The notes under the pieces were generated by a model. The model was not told where the DNA came from. It searched no databases and worked only from the letters and a program-made list of their open reading frames with translations. From Cyanoderma ruficeps (taxonomy: Eukaryota > Chordata > Aves > Passeriformes > Timaliidae): a stretch of DNA of 64,000 nt. The position numbers were made by a program, and so were the translations under genes. The stretch is from positions 5,129,014 through 5,193,013 of the forward strand of contig VZDJ01004378.1 in NCBI GenBank assembly GCA_008694505.1, written 5' to 3'. Positions 1 through 10,795 of the stretch are shown one piece after another (positions within the stretch are counted from its first letter, which is position 1; each line of letters opens with the position of its first letter).

Positions 1-57
1 TTTTCTTTTCTTTTTTTTTCTTTTTCTTTAAATCTGTCTTTTTCTTTCTTTTTTAGA
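1..57. repeat. T-rich polypyrimidine tract at window edge
   Basis: The first ~57 bases are almost entirely T with scattered C and one short AAAT break. This is low-complexity pyrimidine sequence. It is cut by the window edge, so its full length is unknown and no poly-A-tailed insertion can be claimed. Confidence 0.7.
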
Positions 58-3000
58 AAGCAAAATCATTATATTTTTTGAAATTAAACTTGCATTATAG
101 AAACTGCAACTCAAAGAGTCCTTAAAGATAAATATTGATTTAAGGCATCCTCATACAAATAAAGCAAAACAGGCTCTTAGAGCTTCATAAAATCCATAGC
201 TTTAAGTGACCCAAGAACAAAAAAATTGATCAGTTTCTTTAGTCTGCTTACTAAAGAAACTCAAAATGTACAAATGTGCTATTTCTGAGGACCTGATGAC
301 AATTTCCATCTCTGTTTGTCATGTAGAACAAGTGGCTAAATGTTAAACTTCACAGTGAATTTAACATCTCAGTAAGAATGCCTTGAGGAAATAGAAACAT
401 GCTTCTGACAGTGTAATGTGATTTTAAAATTTCAGTGTATTAGATTAACTCTTCTCCCTAAGGGATTAAAAGGAAAAAAATATTGCAAGAGCTGTACTTT
501 ACAAAGTTTTCTGAACAATATCACCTCTGCAGTTAAATCTAGTATGGGCCATTGGGAGTGTTGCCAATTCCTAATTTCATTGTAGGAACTAAAGTTCCTA
601 CACTGAAGTGGCCATTTGAGGAAAAAAATTTGAAATCCAAATATGTGAAAAACAAGCCTTAAGTAATTCTATTTTAGGTGCTTTGTTTAAGAAGACAGAT
701 TCTAGGTTTCCTCAGTAGTCTAGAGGTAGAAACAGACTTCTCCCGAGCAAGACGGAGAACACTTTTACTAGCTTCATTTGCACTGTGGAGCCAGTCTTTC
801 TCCTTTGGCCACAGTGGGACTGTAAACAAGCAGCCCCTACTTTTAGGGCACCAGGATGTCATGGCTGTAAGAAAACATTCAAAGTTAAATCTGAATACTA
901 TTGAAAAACAAACAAACAAACAAAAATTGGACTTTGGTAAAACCTGCTATCTTCTTTGTTAAAAAAATAACGCTCCTTTCACAAAAACTAGAGGAGTAAT
1001 CAAGAAGAAAAGTGAATTAGTATAGGTATATTTTGCCTTTCTGAATAACCTCAGTTTCTAGCTTGTACCATATTGGTAAGCTATAGAACACTTTGCAACA
1101 TTAAACTATTTGTTGACTGTATAATTTCATAATGTCATGTTATGGAAGTTAATGGTCTAAACCAACAATTCATCTAAGATAAGCTGTTTCTCTAATTACC
1201 ATATTGATATTTTTGACTGCTCCATTGATGCACAGAAAATTGATACATTCAGCACAGTTGTGGAAGCTAGATGTAAATTACATATTGCACATAAAATGAA
1301 CCCTAAACCTTGAAACAGTTCTTTTATAATGCAGCAATAAGACCAAATGCCTTTATAATAGGAAAGAGATGACCAACATTTTCATCTTTTATTCCACTAT
1401 CATTTTTCTTTCACTTAAAATTGTGATTAAGAGTCCCGTTTGCAAATAGTGTGACTTACTTGAAAATTTAATCTAACACCTGATTCAATAAATAAGGTCA
1501 ATTTAAGATGAAGCAAATGAATACTATTAGACTGAACACCTGTCACTCTCTTGCAGCACAATTCATCTGATAAAATGGTTGCCTCTTCATCAATTTCTTG
1601 ACATTATAAGAATGAAATCATCATAATACACCACTGTCATAAGATCAATGTCTTCAACCTTGAATATAAATGTCTTGGCTCTGCCTCAGCATTAATGTGG
1701 CAGCCAGAGACTATTAACCTAAGCCAACTTTTGTTTCCATTGACACTATTTCCTAGTTAATAATATACTTCTGAATACTTTTTTTCAGGGGGGGTATAAA
1801 GTTTTAAATTAATTTTAGGAGTAAAACCCCCTGTGTTGTATAGTAATTACATTACTTGAAGTAAGAAAGTGCAAGTGGAAGGAATATTTTAGGTATGAGT
1901 AGCCATAGCTGCAATATTAAATTACAAGAAATCACAATATATAAATATGAAATATTTATAATTAAATACATTGAATGATAAGTAGTGCCAATAACAGTAA
2001 AGTTTTACAACCATAATAACCTTGACAACGCATCATGTTCAAATTTTGTATGTAGAATGGAAGTTAATATGCTCATTTAAGATACTTACCTTATTGAAAT
2101 TAATGATTTAACACATATACATCACTGAAGTTAATGCAGTTTTTATATTCTGAATTTTATTCCTTATTTATCTCTGGTTAAGCTCAATTTCTGAGGTAAT
2201 CACAAATAATGACAATAAGCTTGTTGGTAGTTATGCAGTCCTGTTTTATGTTCCCTGATTCCAAGAAAGCTCTATGACTTAACATAAACAGTGCCATATG
2301 ATTTATGTAACCAGCCAAAACACAGCAGATTGCCAATAGCACAAGTTGAAATTAAATTTTGGGAGATATTAGAGTGTTTTGTTTAAAATTTGCAAGTACA
2401 AAAATCTGAGCACTGAAAACCAGTGGAAAAGAAATAAGAACCTACCCCAAAGATAGTTGATTTCCTTTTTTCATATACTTATGCCATCTCTTCAAAGTAG
2501 TAAGCAAAAATTAATACAAAGTAGGAAGCAAAAATTAATACACTCAGCAGCAATTATCTACATCAGGAGACAAAACATACTATCAGAATGACTGGAAATT
2601 CATGATCTTCACAGGGGGTAAAAGTCTTTAAACATTTAGGTAAAAGACCAACCTTTCTCTGAGTTTAAGTGACCCAAGAGACCACCTAATTCTAAAGGAT
2701 TAGCAATCTCCAAGATGTGTGGAAGTGTTGCTTTGTGTCACAAGGAAGGCAGTTCACACGTTTTGACACACAAGGGTATTCACATCACTTTGATGCAAAC
2801 AAAACTAATCCTAACTGAACATGTGTATAGTTACATACTGCTTTTAGAGGCAAGTCCTTCTCTATGTGGTCTGCACATGATAGCCCAGCCACCTAATCAG
2901 GGGTATTAATTCATATGCTTTATTTAATCTCTCACATTACTGGAATGAGCACATCACTAACCTTTGACCAGATGGACCAGTGGTCAGAGACTTCTCCCTT

Positions 3001-3211
3001 CCTCTGCACATCTTCCAAAACATGCCAGGACAATTACCCTCTCCAGGCATTCCACCAATTTTAAAAGACACACTCAAAAGTGACTGCACAGGACATGAAT
3101 GAAAAAGTCATGACTTTGGCAGCTTGTAGCCCTCTCATGATGCTTCTGCCTTAAATAACTTGGAGGGGAACTGCGGAAACATGTAGCTGTTGCTGGTCAA
3201 GGCTGTATTAT
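58..3211. other. AT-rich non-coding sequence, no gene seen
   Basis: Unique-looking AT-rich sequence. Both strands are broken by frequent stop codons and the only overlapping open frames are under 100 codons. It includes a short CAAA run near 902-923 and a G8 run beside a TATAAAG string near 1788-1800, neither in a context that supports a promoter. No exon, RNA gene or recognisable transposon was seen apart from the tandem duplication listed separately. Confidence 0.6.
2494..2541. repeat. 24-bp tandem duplication, two copies
   Basis: A 24-base unit beginning AAAGTAG and ending TTAATAC occurs at 2494-2517 and again at 2518-2541 with a single mismatch (T versus G at the eighth base). Near-identity points to a fairly recent slippage or local duplication. 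No function is implied. Confidence 0.9.
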
Positions 3212-3268
3212 AATATATATACACACACATATATATNTGCACACACATATATATATATATAAATATAA
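3212..3268. repeat. TA/CA dinucleotide microsatellite with one N
   Basis: Alternating runs of TA and CA repeats (TATATA, ACACACAC, ATATAT, CACACA, then a longer AT run) with one unresolved base at 3237. A typical compound dinucleotide microsatellite; the N probably marks a consensus failure within it. Confidence 0.9.
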
Positions 3269-4269
3269 CTATATGGTAGAAAAATCACTAGAATTTACTT
3301 TAATTCAAAAACTGCATTCAACTATATGCTGCAGGTTGGATGCTTGAACTATTTCATAATGCTCAGAAGATCCATCCTAACAATTTGAGGAGGTGCATTT
3401 TGGAAAAAAATCAAAATGTGGATCAATGTATACATCAAAATATGAATTGTTATCTTTCTTGTTATTTCTACTAGAGGAATATGTTGAACTTTGTATCACT
3501 GAAGTTCTTGTGCTTATGTATTATCAATAAACAAAGTGTTGCATAGAATTCCCATCTTCTTCAGAAAATTGTCTTCCATTACTAGAAATTCAATTCATGT
3601 TTTCTTTCGATAAAAAGCTTTGGAAAAAAAAAATCAATGTAAGGAGAGACTGTGATCTCACAGGCTAGTTTAGAGAAGAAAATAAGTGTGCAAAAATCTG
3701 AAATGATCTCTTACATATTTGTAAAATTTAGAACAGATTTGTTTCACTAAGGTCCTAACTTAGCTAATGTAAGCCATTCCAGCTCTCTATTGAGCTCTGT
3801 GAGATTTGGAAGGCTTAAGAGTATTTATTTTAACTGAGTGACAACTGGCAAAGTCAACTTCAGTCTAAAACTAAAAACTAGAAATATATACTGCTCATGC
3901 TTATGTCTAATTCTTCATTGAGACCTCAATGCATGAAAGTCTTAGAATTCATTACTCCATTTTGCAAACAATTTTCATTGAAAAAAAATTATATAGATAA
4001 ATGGTGCAAAGTCTGTGATGCAATCCTGAGTCTATAAAGTTTTAGGATTGCATGGCTATGAGAATTTTTTTTATGATGGTGTTTTGACTGTAAAATGAAA
4101 GAATATGAGGACCATATGTGTCCTTCCCTTCTCATTTATCAGACATTAATGTTACTAGAAAACTCTAGTGCTGTATCTGTGTTGGGATTGAGATATTCAG
4201 GTTTTAAATATATTGCATCAAGCTTTCCAAATGAAAAGAGAATTACTGTTGCATAGCTTGAGGACAAAA
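3269..4269. other. AT-rich non-coding sequence, no gene seen
   Basis: No open frame of interest, no repeat family recognised and no RNA gene motif. Composition matches the window background. Confidence 0.55.
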
Positions 4270-4475
4270 TTTGCCTCAGAGTGACATCTCCACTACTGAG
4301 TAAAGGAGGGCCCTGAGGTGGCCCTGCTGAGGCTGCCCCAGACCAGGTGTGTTGTCCAGCTGTGACCATGGTTCTGGCTCAGCTGGGGGCTGTGCCAGTG
4401 CAAGGAGCCCCACAGAGTGCCAGTTGACAGTGCAGGAATGGTGTGTTCCACACCTTCTGCCCACCATTCTACAAG
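4270..4475. other. GC-richer block of unknown origin
   Basis: About 200 bases stand out from the AT-rich surroundings by high G+C, with many CTG, CAG and GGCC words (for example around 4310-4420). Three overlapping minus-strand open frames of 68-80 codons cross it, but they run in different frames, share no recognisable protein family and look like by-products of composition. It could be a fragment of an old transposable element or LTR; I recognise none of the CR1 landmarks in it. No function is assigned. Confidence 0.4.
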
Positions 4476-5400
4476 GGAACAAAAATTGAGTTGTGTCAAT
4501 GTGAGCTGCACCACGACTTTAAATTTTAGGGCCACAGAATGGTTACAGCACGTAATTTTTTAATATTACAGACACAGACACAATCCTACAAAATGATGTT
4601 TGCATTAAGCCTCTTCTAGAAGTGTGGCACCATATGCTTGTGGCATTAGTGGCTGCACACTTTCAGTCAAAACTGTCATTAATTCAGCAAAAATTTTTCT
4701 CAGGTGTAAACTTCTTTAGAGAATTTGAAAAAATATTAGGTAGTCACTGATTATTCATACTTCTTAAGGTTAACTTGTTTCCACTACAAGGTTGACATAA
4801 CCCTCTTCCCATAATGCAAATTAGATTTTTTTCCCCTTAAAACATGTCGATATCCTAACTGATAATTTGTATTTCATAGTAGTTGAATTCAGGTGGAATG
4901 CTTTTTTATTTTCAGAATCAGTTTAAGTCACCTAACATGGTTGATGAAGACTGAGAAGAATTTTCAGAAATCTTGATTCCAGGAATGTTTCAAGAACTTT
5001 GATTGTGGATGTTTCTTCTTCAAGAGCAATAAGAAATATTATGGAAGTGCTGCTTTATTTCTGAGATGACAACAGCCAGGAATCTTGTCTTATTCCAGGG
5101 AGAAATGAATTGTACAAAGCACTACAAAGGAATTTGTTAAACAGAGCAATTTCTTTTGCATATCTCTGTTGCAGACACCTAAATCCAGAAGGAGCAGGCA
5201 TGGTGGTTTAAAAGAGAAAAAAAAATAGTGCAAATTGAGACTGACAACTCCTTTTATCATCGGGAGGTTTTTAACAGTATAATGGGCTTCAAAGAGAACA
5301 AATGAGGCTTTAATTTATTGACACTTCAGTTGCTTCCTTTACTAGCTCTTTGTAAACCTTAAAAACTTACAGTGACATGGAAAAATGGATTCAGGTTAAC
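4476..5400. other. AT-rich non-coding sequence, no gene seen
   Basis: No supportable exon, repeat family or RNA gene. Confidence 0.5.
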
Positions 5401-6060
5401 ATTAGCACTATAAGGTTAGGGTTTGCACAGCAGCTTAGAACCCAAATGTCATTTTGACAACAGAGTGCAAACTGCATACATCAAAAACACTGTTCCAGCT
5501 CTGGCACTTAAATATCTACTAGGAAAAACTCCCAAGCAGCCATGTTTCTGTGACTACAAGCCATACGCACGGCTTGTTTCAATGGCTTTCACACCAAATT
5601 GTCTGGCAATAGCCCCAGTGGAAATACATACAGACTGGATGAAATCTCACAAGTCTTGCTGGGTTGGATCATCCTTAAAACATGGCAAAAATCTATTTAT
5701 CTACTGTACAACATATAGCATTGTAAAAGAAAACTGGAAATGTGCCTTCTATTCCCTTCTAGCCAAATGGGTAGAGACCAACTTAGACGTACGGTGGTTT
5801 GGTTTGGGTCTTCTCCCTGCTTGGGCTAAGCAAAGATTTGAGAAAAGATATCCCAATTACTGGCAAATATTCTATCTATAAGAAGAGCTTGGGAGAGGAA
5901 TACAGCATGACAATCCTTCTGATGGCACCATTCGCCAACAGACAGGGGGATTTTCCAGTGTATAAATATCACCGGGTATTAGGAACAAGGTGCTTGGTAA
6001 TTTTAAAACCTGTCCAGCATCAGAACTGAAGGTTCTGCAGAACTTTTACAGGAGATTAAG
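5401..6060 (-). other. possible decayed coding sequence (block 1), unidentified
   Basis: This 660-base block has more balanced composition than its flanks. On the minus strand one frame reads long stretches interrupted by only a few stops. It contains a segment around 5960-6010 resembling the 'LP..L.L.PGDI' pattern of P-type-ATPase-like actuator domains, and a segment around 5560-5640 reading 'TGAIARQFGVKAIETSRAYG'. Both resemblances are by eye and may be chance. The plus strand also holds a 152-codon open frame (5423-5881), but it starts at TTG and matches nothing I know. If real, this would be an old processed pseudogene or relic exon; it has in-frame stops and no visible poly-A or splice evidence. 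Function is not assigned. Confidence 0.2.
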
Positions 6061-6469
6061 GATTAGAGGATCCAATTTTTGAATTTTTGTGCATATAATT
6101 TTTTTTTGTCCTAACCCTAAATGTACAGAAACCTAATAGTATGACAAGAATTAGGAAAAGACTGAGATGAAGTAATTTCTTACTTGCAATCTTAATGTAG
6201 TTTTGTTTTTTTCAGATTTTTTTTAAGTTCCTCATATTGTTTAATTAATACAGCCTTTAAGGTTCATTTATACTTCACGTAAATCAAATATAAATGAGCT
6301 GGAGATATTACCAAGGGAAATTGAATAAAATTAATTAATGTATTACTTGATTAGTTCTTATCATTAGTTATTAATAATTAGAGGTTTTTTTCCTTCCTGT
6401 ACAACTATGAGATGCCTGTACTATAGGAAAATGCCATAAAAAGTTAGTGTGTTTTGTTAAACATCGTTC
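6061..6469. other. AT-rich spacer, no gene seen
   Basis: Strongly AT-rich sequence with T runs and TTAATTAA-like words, separating two blocks of more balanced composition. A plus-strand string of Ts followed by CAG near 6205-6218 looks like a splice acceptor, but no exon follows it. Confidence 0.5.
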
Positions 6470-6911
6470 TTGGTCTCCAGATACCCCAAATTATCAGCTA
6501 TTATAGATGGATTCACAGTTGCAACAGCCGTGAGTTGGTATATTAGTCATGTTCCCTTGTTGGCTGTTATTTCTCCATGGTATATTGATTACCAGGGAGA
6601 ATCAGTATGCTTATCAGAAAGTGTGGAGATTTTTGGTACATTAAACAGATGCAGTTCTTGCACAAACATAGCCCGGTAGTTTAACCAGCGGTTCTGAGGA
6701 CAATCTGTTATCTGCTGGAAGTATTCCTGTGGAACTTTCTTCTCTCGTCATTCATGCTTATTTGTCCTGTTTATCTTCCTCCTCTCTGCTAAGGTCTGAC
6801 AACAAAAGTGGTAATACATGGTATGACAGCCAGACATACAAAATCAATGTCTCGAAAGCTGTATACCCTGAATACTATTATGTTACACAGAACCCATACA
6901 AAACATCATGA
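6470..6911 (-). other. possible decayed coding sequence (block 2), unidentified
   Basis: On the minus strand the interval from about 6748 down to a TAA at 6589-6591 is open for roughly 52 codons and reads like real protein (includes 'YFQQITDCPQNRWLNYR'). It continues past the stop with further readable segments around 6480-6540. There is no ATG near its start and no recognisable splice sites at its ends. A plus-strand frame (6729-6911) is also open for 60 codons. I do not recognise the family. It could be a relic exon, a fragment of a processed pseudogene together with the block at 5401-6060, or chance. Confidence 0.2.
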
Positions 6912-9900
6912 AGCCAACCCGAGTATTTATTCCCCCCTTGCTTGGTGTGATTTCTGAAATGACAAAATTCTTCACGATTAAGCAGCAAGCTTTCAATACA
7001 ATGGTGCATTTTCTCCACTAATAATGTCTTACTGTGAATACTCCAGCACTTAAAGAAAAAAACTGCTCAGTGAAAATATTTTGCAATTCACAAATTAGAC
7101 CTAGCACAACATATGCATAGGCTATAAAAATATATATTAATATTCACTTTAATTGTACACAATGTGTGGTAGACATATGTACTTTTACAGAGGCAAAGCA
7201 AAATACTGTAGCTGTAGCCTACATAAACAAGTCATTTTTTGTCATTTTTTTAAAGAAGGTAAAATAGTAAATGTTTTAGAGACTATACTTAGACAATTTA
7301 GAAACCTAATGTAGGAAGATTAGAGTTATGTATGTTAAATAGACTCCTAATGAAAGATTTTTTGAATCAGCATCTTAAAGGCTTTTAAAATTAAATAGTT
7401 AACAATACTAAATCAGTTAATTTCCTCTCATTAAAAGTTCGGTTTTATGGGGAGTGACATTTACATTAGTCTCCAATCACTATAAGCACTGTCGAAAAAT
7501 GGGAAATATATTTAAAAATAGCTCAACACTGCTATCACTTCATCAAGAAAAATTCACCATGAAATATGCTGTTCCCAATGGAAATCTGTACAAGAAAAAC
7601 CCTACTACATCCTTGCAAGTGTCATGTTTAATGAATGTATTTGACAAATTCTGAGATCCCTAGTAATACATAATGACACAGAACGATTGAAGCAGACTAT
7701 TAAATATATTCTTATTGTTCAGGTTCAACTTAAACTCCATACAGAACAGGTACATGTTTCATTTTAACTGGTGATATGAAAATCCCAGAGCAACATGTTT
7801 ATCAATTTATGCTCATTGCAGTTAGATGTGTCACACTGTCCTATCAAAGATGAGTTTTAAGGAAAATTAAAGAAACTCCTTTTCTTCCTGTGTAAACTTA
7901 AATGAACACTATGCATACATGATCAGAACATACAAACACTCTCTTAACTGTGTGACAGAGTTTGTGAATAACAAAGAAGGACAACTGTCTTCAGGAAGGA
8001 CTTAGCATTTTCCACTTTTGGCCATTGACTGAGAAGAACAAGAATATTCCATTAGGTATTTACATAAATGATTTTTACTCAGACTTCTATATGAACTTAA
8101 TGGTTTCATCTTTTTCTACATTAACTGCTGACAACATGGATACTCAAGATGTAAATTTAAATTGACTTAATGTTAGTTTAGTGTAGGTTAATAATTTAAC
8201 AAATGGAAAATGCACTTTTTGATTAACATAAAAATTTGAGCTGATGGCTTTTTAGGAGATACAAATACTAAAAGAGCCAATTAAAGTCTGTTGAGCTTTG
8301 GCTTTGTAATTTTTCCTCTTCATTTGCATCTCGGGCAAGGTTATGAGCTGAACTGATATCATTGAAAATAAGTTTGGCCAAATAAGAAGGTTTTTGAAAT
8401 ACCACCTAATATTATTGGGGTACAAAAGAACAAAATGAATCCTTGCTAATTGAATAATTTTCTTGCTTACCTCATTTATGTTTACTATATTTAGGATTTG
8501 ATGTAATTTCTGTGCATTTTTTGTACATAATAGACATGACAGAAAGCCTGTTGACACCTCACACAACTGTAACAATAATAATGTTAAAAAAAAAACCCAC
8601 GCAAGATAAATTTGTGGCCAACTTGAAATTTTTTTTTAAGTAAATCTTGAATAAAAAAGCATGTCCTTTACCTTTTGAATCTATTATGAACCTTTGCTGT
8701 AAAATCCTTGACTATAATGTGCTTCAAGATTTGCATTTTTGCAGACCAAAGCATTATTTTTATTATTATACCCAAATGTATTAAAATGCATAGTAAAAAT
8801 AAATCAGAAAAAAATTCCACTGCAAGCAGTCTACTTTCCATATGGATTACTTATAATAAAAGAATGATGCTTGTCAGTGATTAAATGTTTCAGTCTACTA
8901 TTTTTCAGCGTAGCAAGCAGAACGTTTAATATACTGCACATTATTTTTCCTTTTCCTTATTTAAATCTTCTAGTAAGCACACACCATGACAGCAGGAGAC
9001 ACAACAGTGACTGAATGTGCACAGCTACCACTAGATCATTCTCCCTCTATTAAAAACCGAATTGAATGTAGCAATGATGTCCTGGCAGCTCAGTGTTATT
9101 TCTGGGTCAACATCATATCTCTCCAGGAAAGGTGTTTTTGTTGTTGGCCTGACTCTCCCTCTCTCTGATTTAACTGACATAGTTGAAACCATGCCAGGGT
9201 GCAAGAGCATTTCGAGTTCAGCAATGAGGAAAGCAGCTTGGGTAAGTGCCATGAACAAGCAGCTTTCTGAGAGACACGTGGAGTTGAGATCCAGTGCATG
9301 ATATTTTTGAAATGAGGAAGACACGCACACCTCCTCAGTGAAACTGCTCTTCCTCTTTCCTCCTTGCTTCCTCCCAGAGAAAATGGAGATCAAAGACCAT
9401 GTTTTATGTTATATTTCGTCCCCCCCGAAGCACTACACTAAATTTCGAATTAAAATCTGAAGATGGAATGTTTAAGTAAAAAAAAAAAAACTTCTGGCAA
9501 ATCCTATCTATAGATAAACTTCTAAAGAAAAATAATTCATTTGCTTCAAGGTAAAATGAGATTTTCTTTCAACAAACCCAGAAAAGAAAGAACTATCATG
9601 GCATTTAAGAAGAAAACAGTGGTGTTACAATAATATGTCCTTCTGTTTCCCTTATTAACAAGATAATCCAAGTATTAGGTACTTCATTGTTGTTTTTCAT
9701 TGTAGGTGAAAAACCTTGAAGCAGAACCGGCAGGGTTCCTGTGTGCACTGCACCAGGGACCATGCAAACAGAAGAACAGCAGCAGGCAATTCAGATTTAA
9801 GACAGCTCATCACAAGTGCAGGCAGGCAGAGACTGCAAAGACACGCTGAGGTAGCGTTACTCAGTGTGAGTGACAACAGTTTTGTCAGGGGTTGTGTAGG

Positions 9901-10745
9901 CATTGCACCAAAGGAAAGGCAGAATTTGTGATTTGAAGGAAAACAGCAAGGCAGGTTGGCAGGTACTTATGGGATGTACTGTTAGGTTGTGGATGAAATC
10001 ATGGAAGTGCATACTGGAGAATATGCTGAAAGCATGAGGGAACCAGCTGGGGGATAAATGACTCTGGGTGACTGTGCATCTGAACAGTCCTAAAGCCACA
10101 GATATATTTGTAATGTTTATGGGGGTAAAAAAGTGGCCGAGCACCAAAGTACATTATGATAGGTGACTGTCATTTTCAAGGCTATAGAAAAAGGGTGTTT
10201 TAGCCATTGAGGCATAAATTGAACCATTTAACTGGGGAGAATGTATGTGTAGAAAAAAAACACATGCATGATTTATGTTTTCATTTGAAAAGAAGTTCCC
10301 CCTAACATTTTCTCCAGGAAAAAACAGTTAGTCTAACAGTTAGACCTTCATGGAGATCTGCACATGAATTAACATTACTGTATGCTTAGTAAATTAGTCA
10401 AAAGGAAAAAATAATACCTAAAACTCTCAAATCTTCCAGTGTGACATTAAAATCCTACAGTGATGTGATAACAGCAGCAGCTTGTGATGCATGATTTCCC
10501 GAAGAATAAATAAATTATTTTGCCAGAGATTTTCGGCTAAAAAGGAAGGAGGCCGTGTCCATTTGGCATGCTCTAGGACAGTGGCTGGGCAGCAAGAGCT
10601 CCAAGACATCTGGGAAAGGCAGTAAAAAAATTGTGGGGAGCACGAGGAGAGAAAAGGAAAGCAGGAAGACAGAATGAATGTTTGCAGAGAAAATAGGTTC
10701 CAGATTGGTTACAGGAATTTCCTTGAAAGCTTTTTGGCTGCCACC

Positions 10746-10747
<2 letters not shown>
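6912..10747. other. AT-rich non-coding sequence, no gene seen
   Basis: Unique-looking sequence with a perfect tandem GTCATTTTTT pair at 7231-7250 and short A runs (8585, 9480). Several overlapping 60-120 codon open frames around 8980-9400 and 9700-10150 lie in conflicting frames with no recognised domain. No repeat family or RNA gene could be named. Confidence 0.5.
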
Positions 10748-10794
<47 letters not shown>

Positions 10795-10795
10795 N
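10748..10795. repeat. 47-base T homopolymer ending in an N
   Basis: An uninterrupted run of 47 T at 10748-10794 is followed by one unresolved base at 10795. It could be the poly-A tail of a minus-strand retrocopy, but I found no matching target-site duplication on either side and no gene-like body to its right. A true homopolymer expansion or a consensus artefact is equally likely. Confidence 0.85.

Noticed and set aside
1788..1802. G8 run next to TATAAAG as a promoter
   Set aside because: TATA-like strings are common in AT-rich DNA, and no transcript, initiator or downstream open frame supports it.
5423..5881. 152-codon plus-strand open frame
   Set aside because: It starts at TTG, not ATG, matches no family I recognise, and a frame this long is expected about once by chance in this much sequence. 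The opposite strand reads at least as well.
5412..6122. Telomere-like GGTTAGGGTT near 5,414 and CTAACCCTAA near 6,111 as inverted ends of a mobile element
   Set aside because: The inverted match is only about 8 bases, no target-site duplication flanks it, and neither site continues as a telomere repeat.
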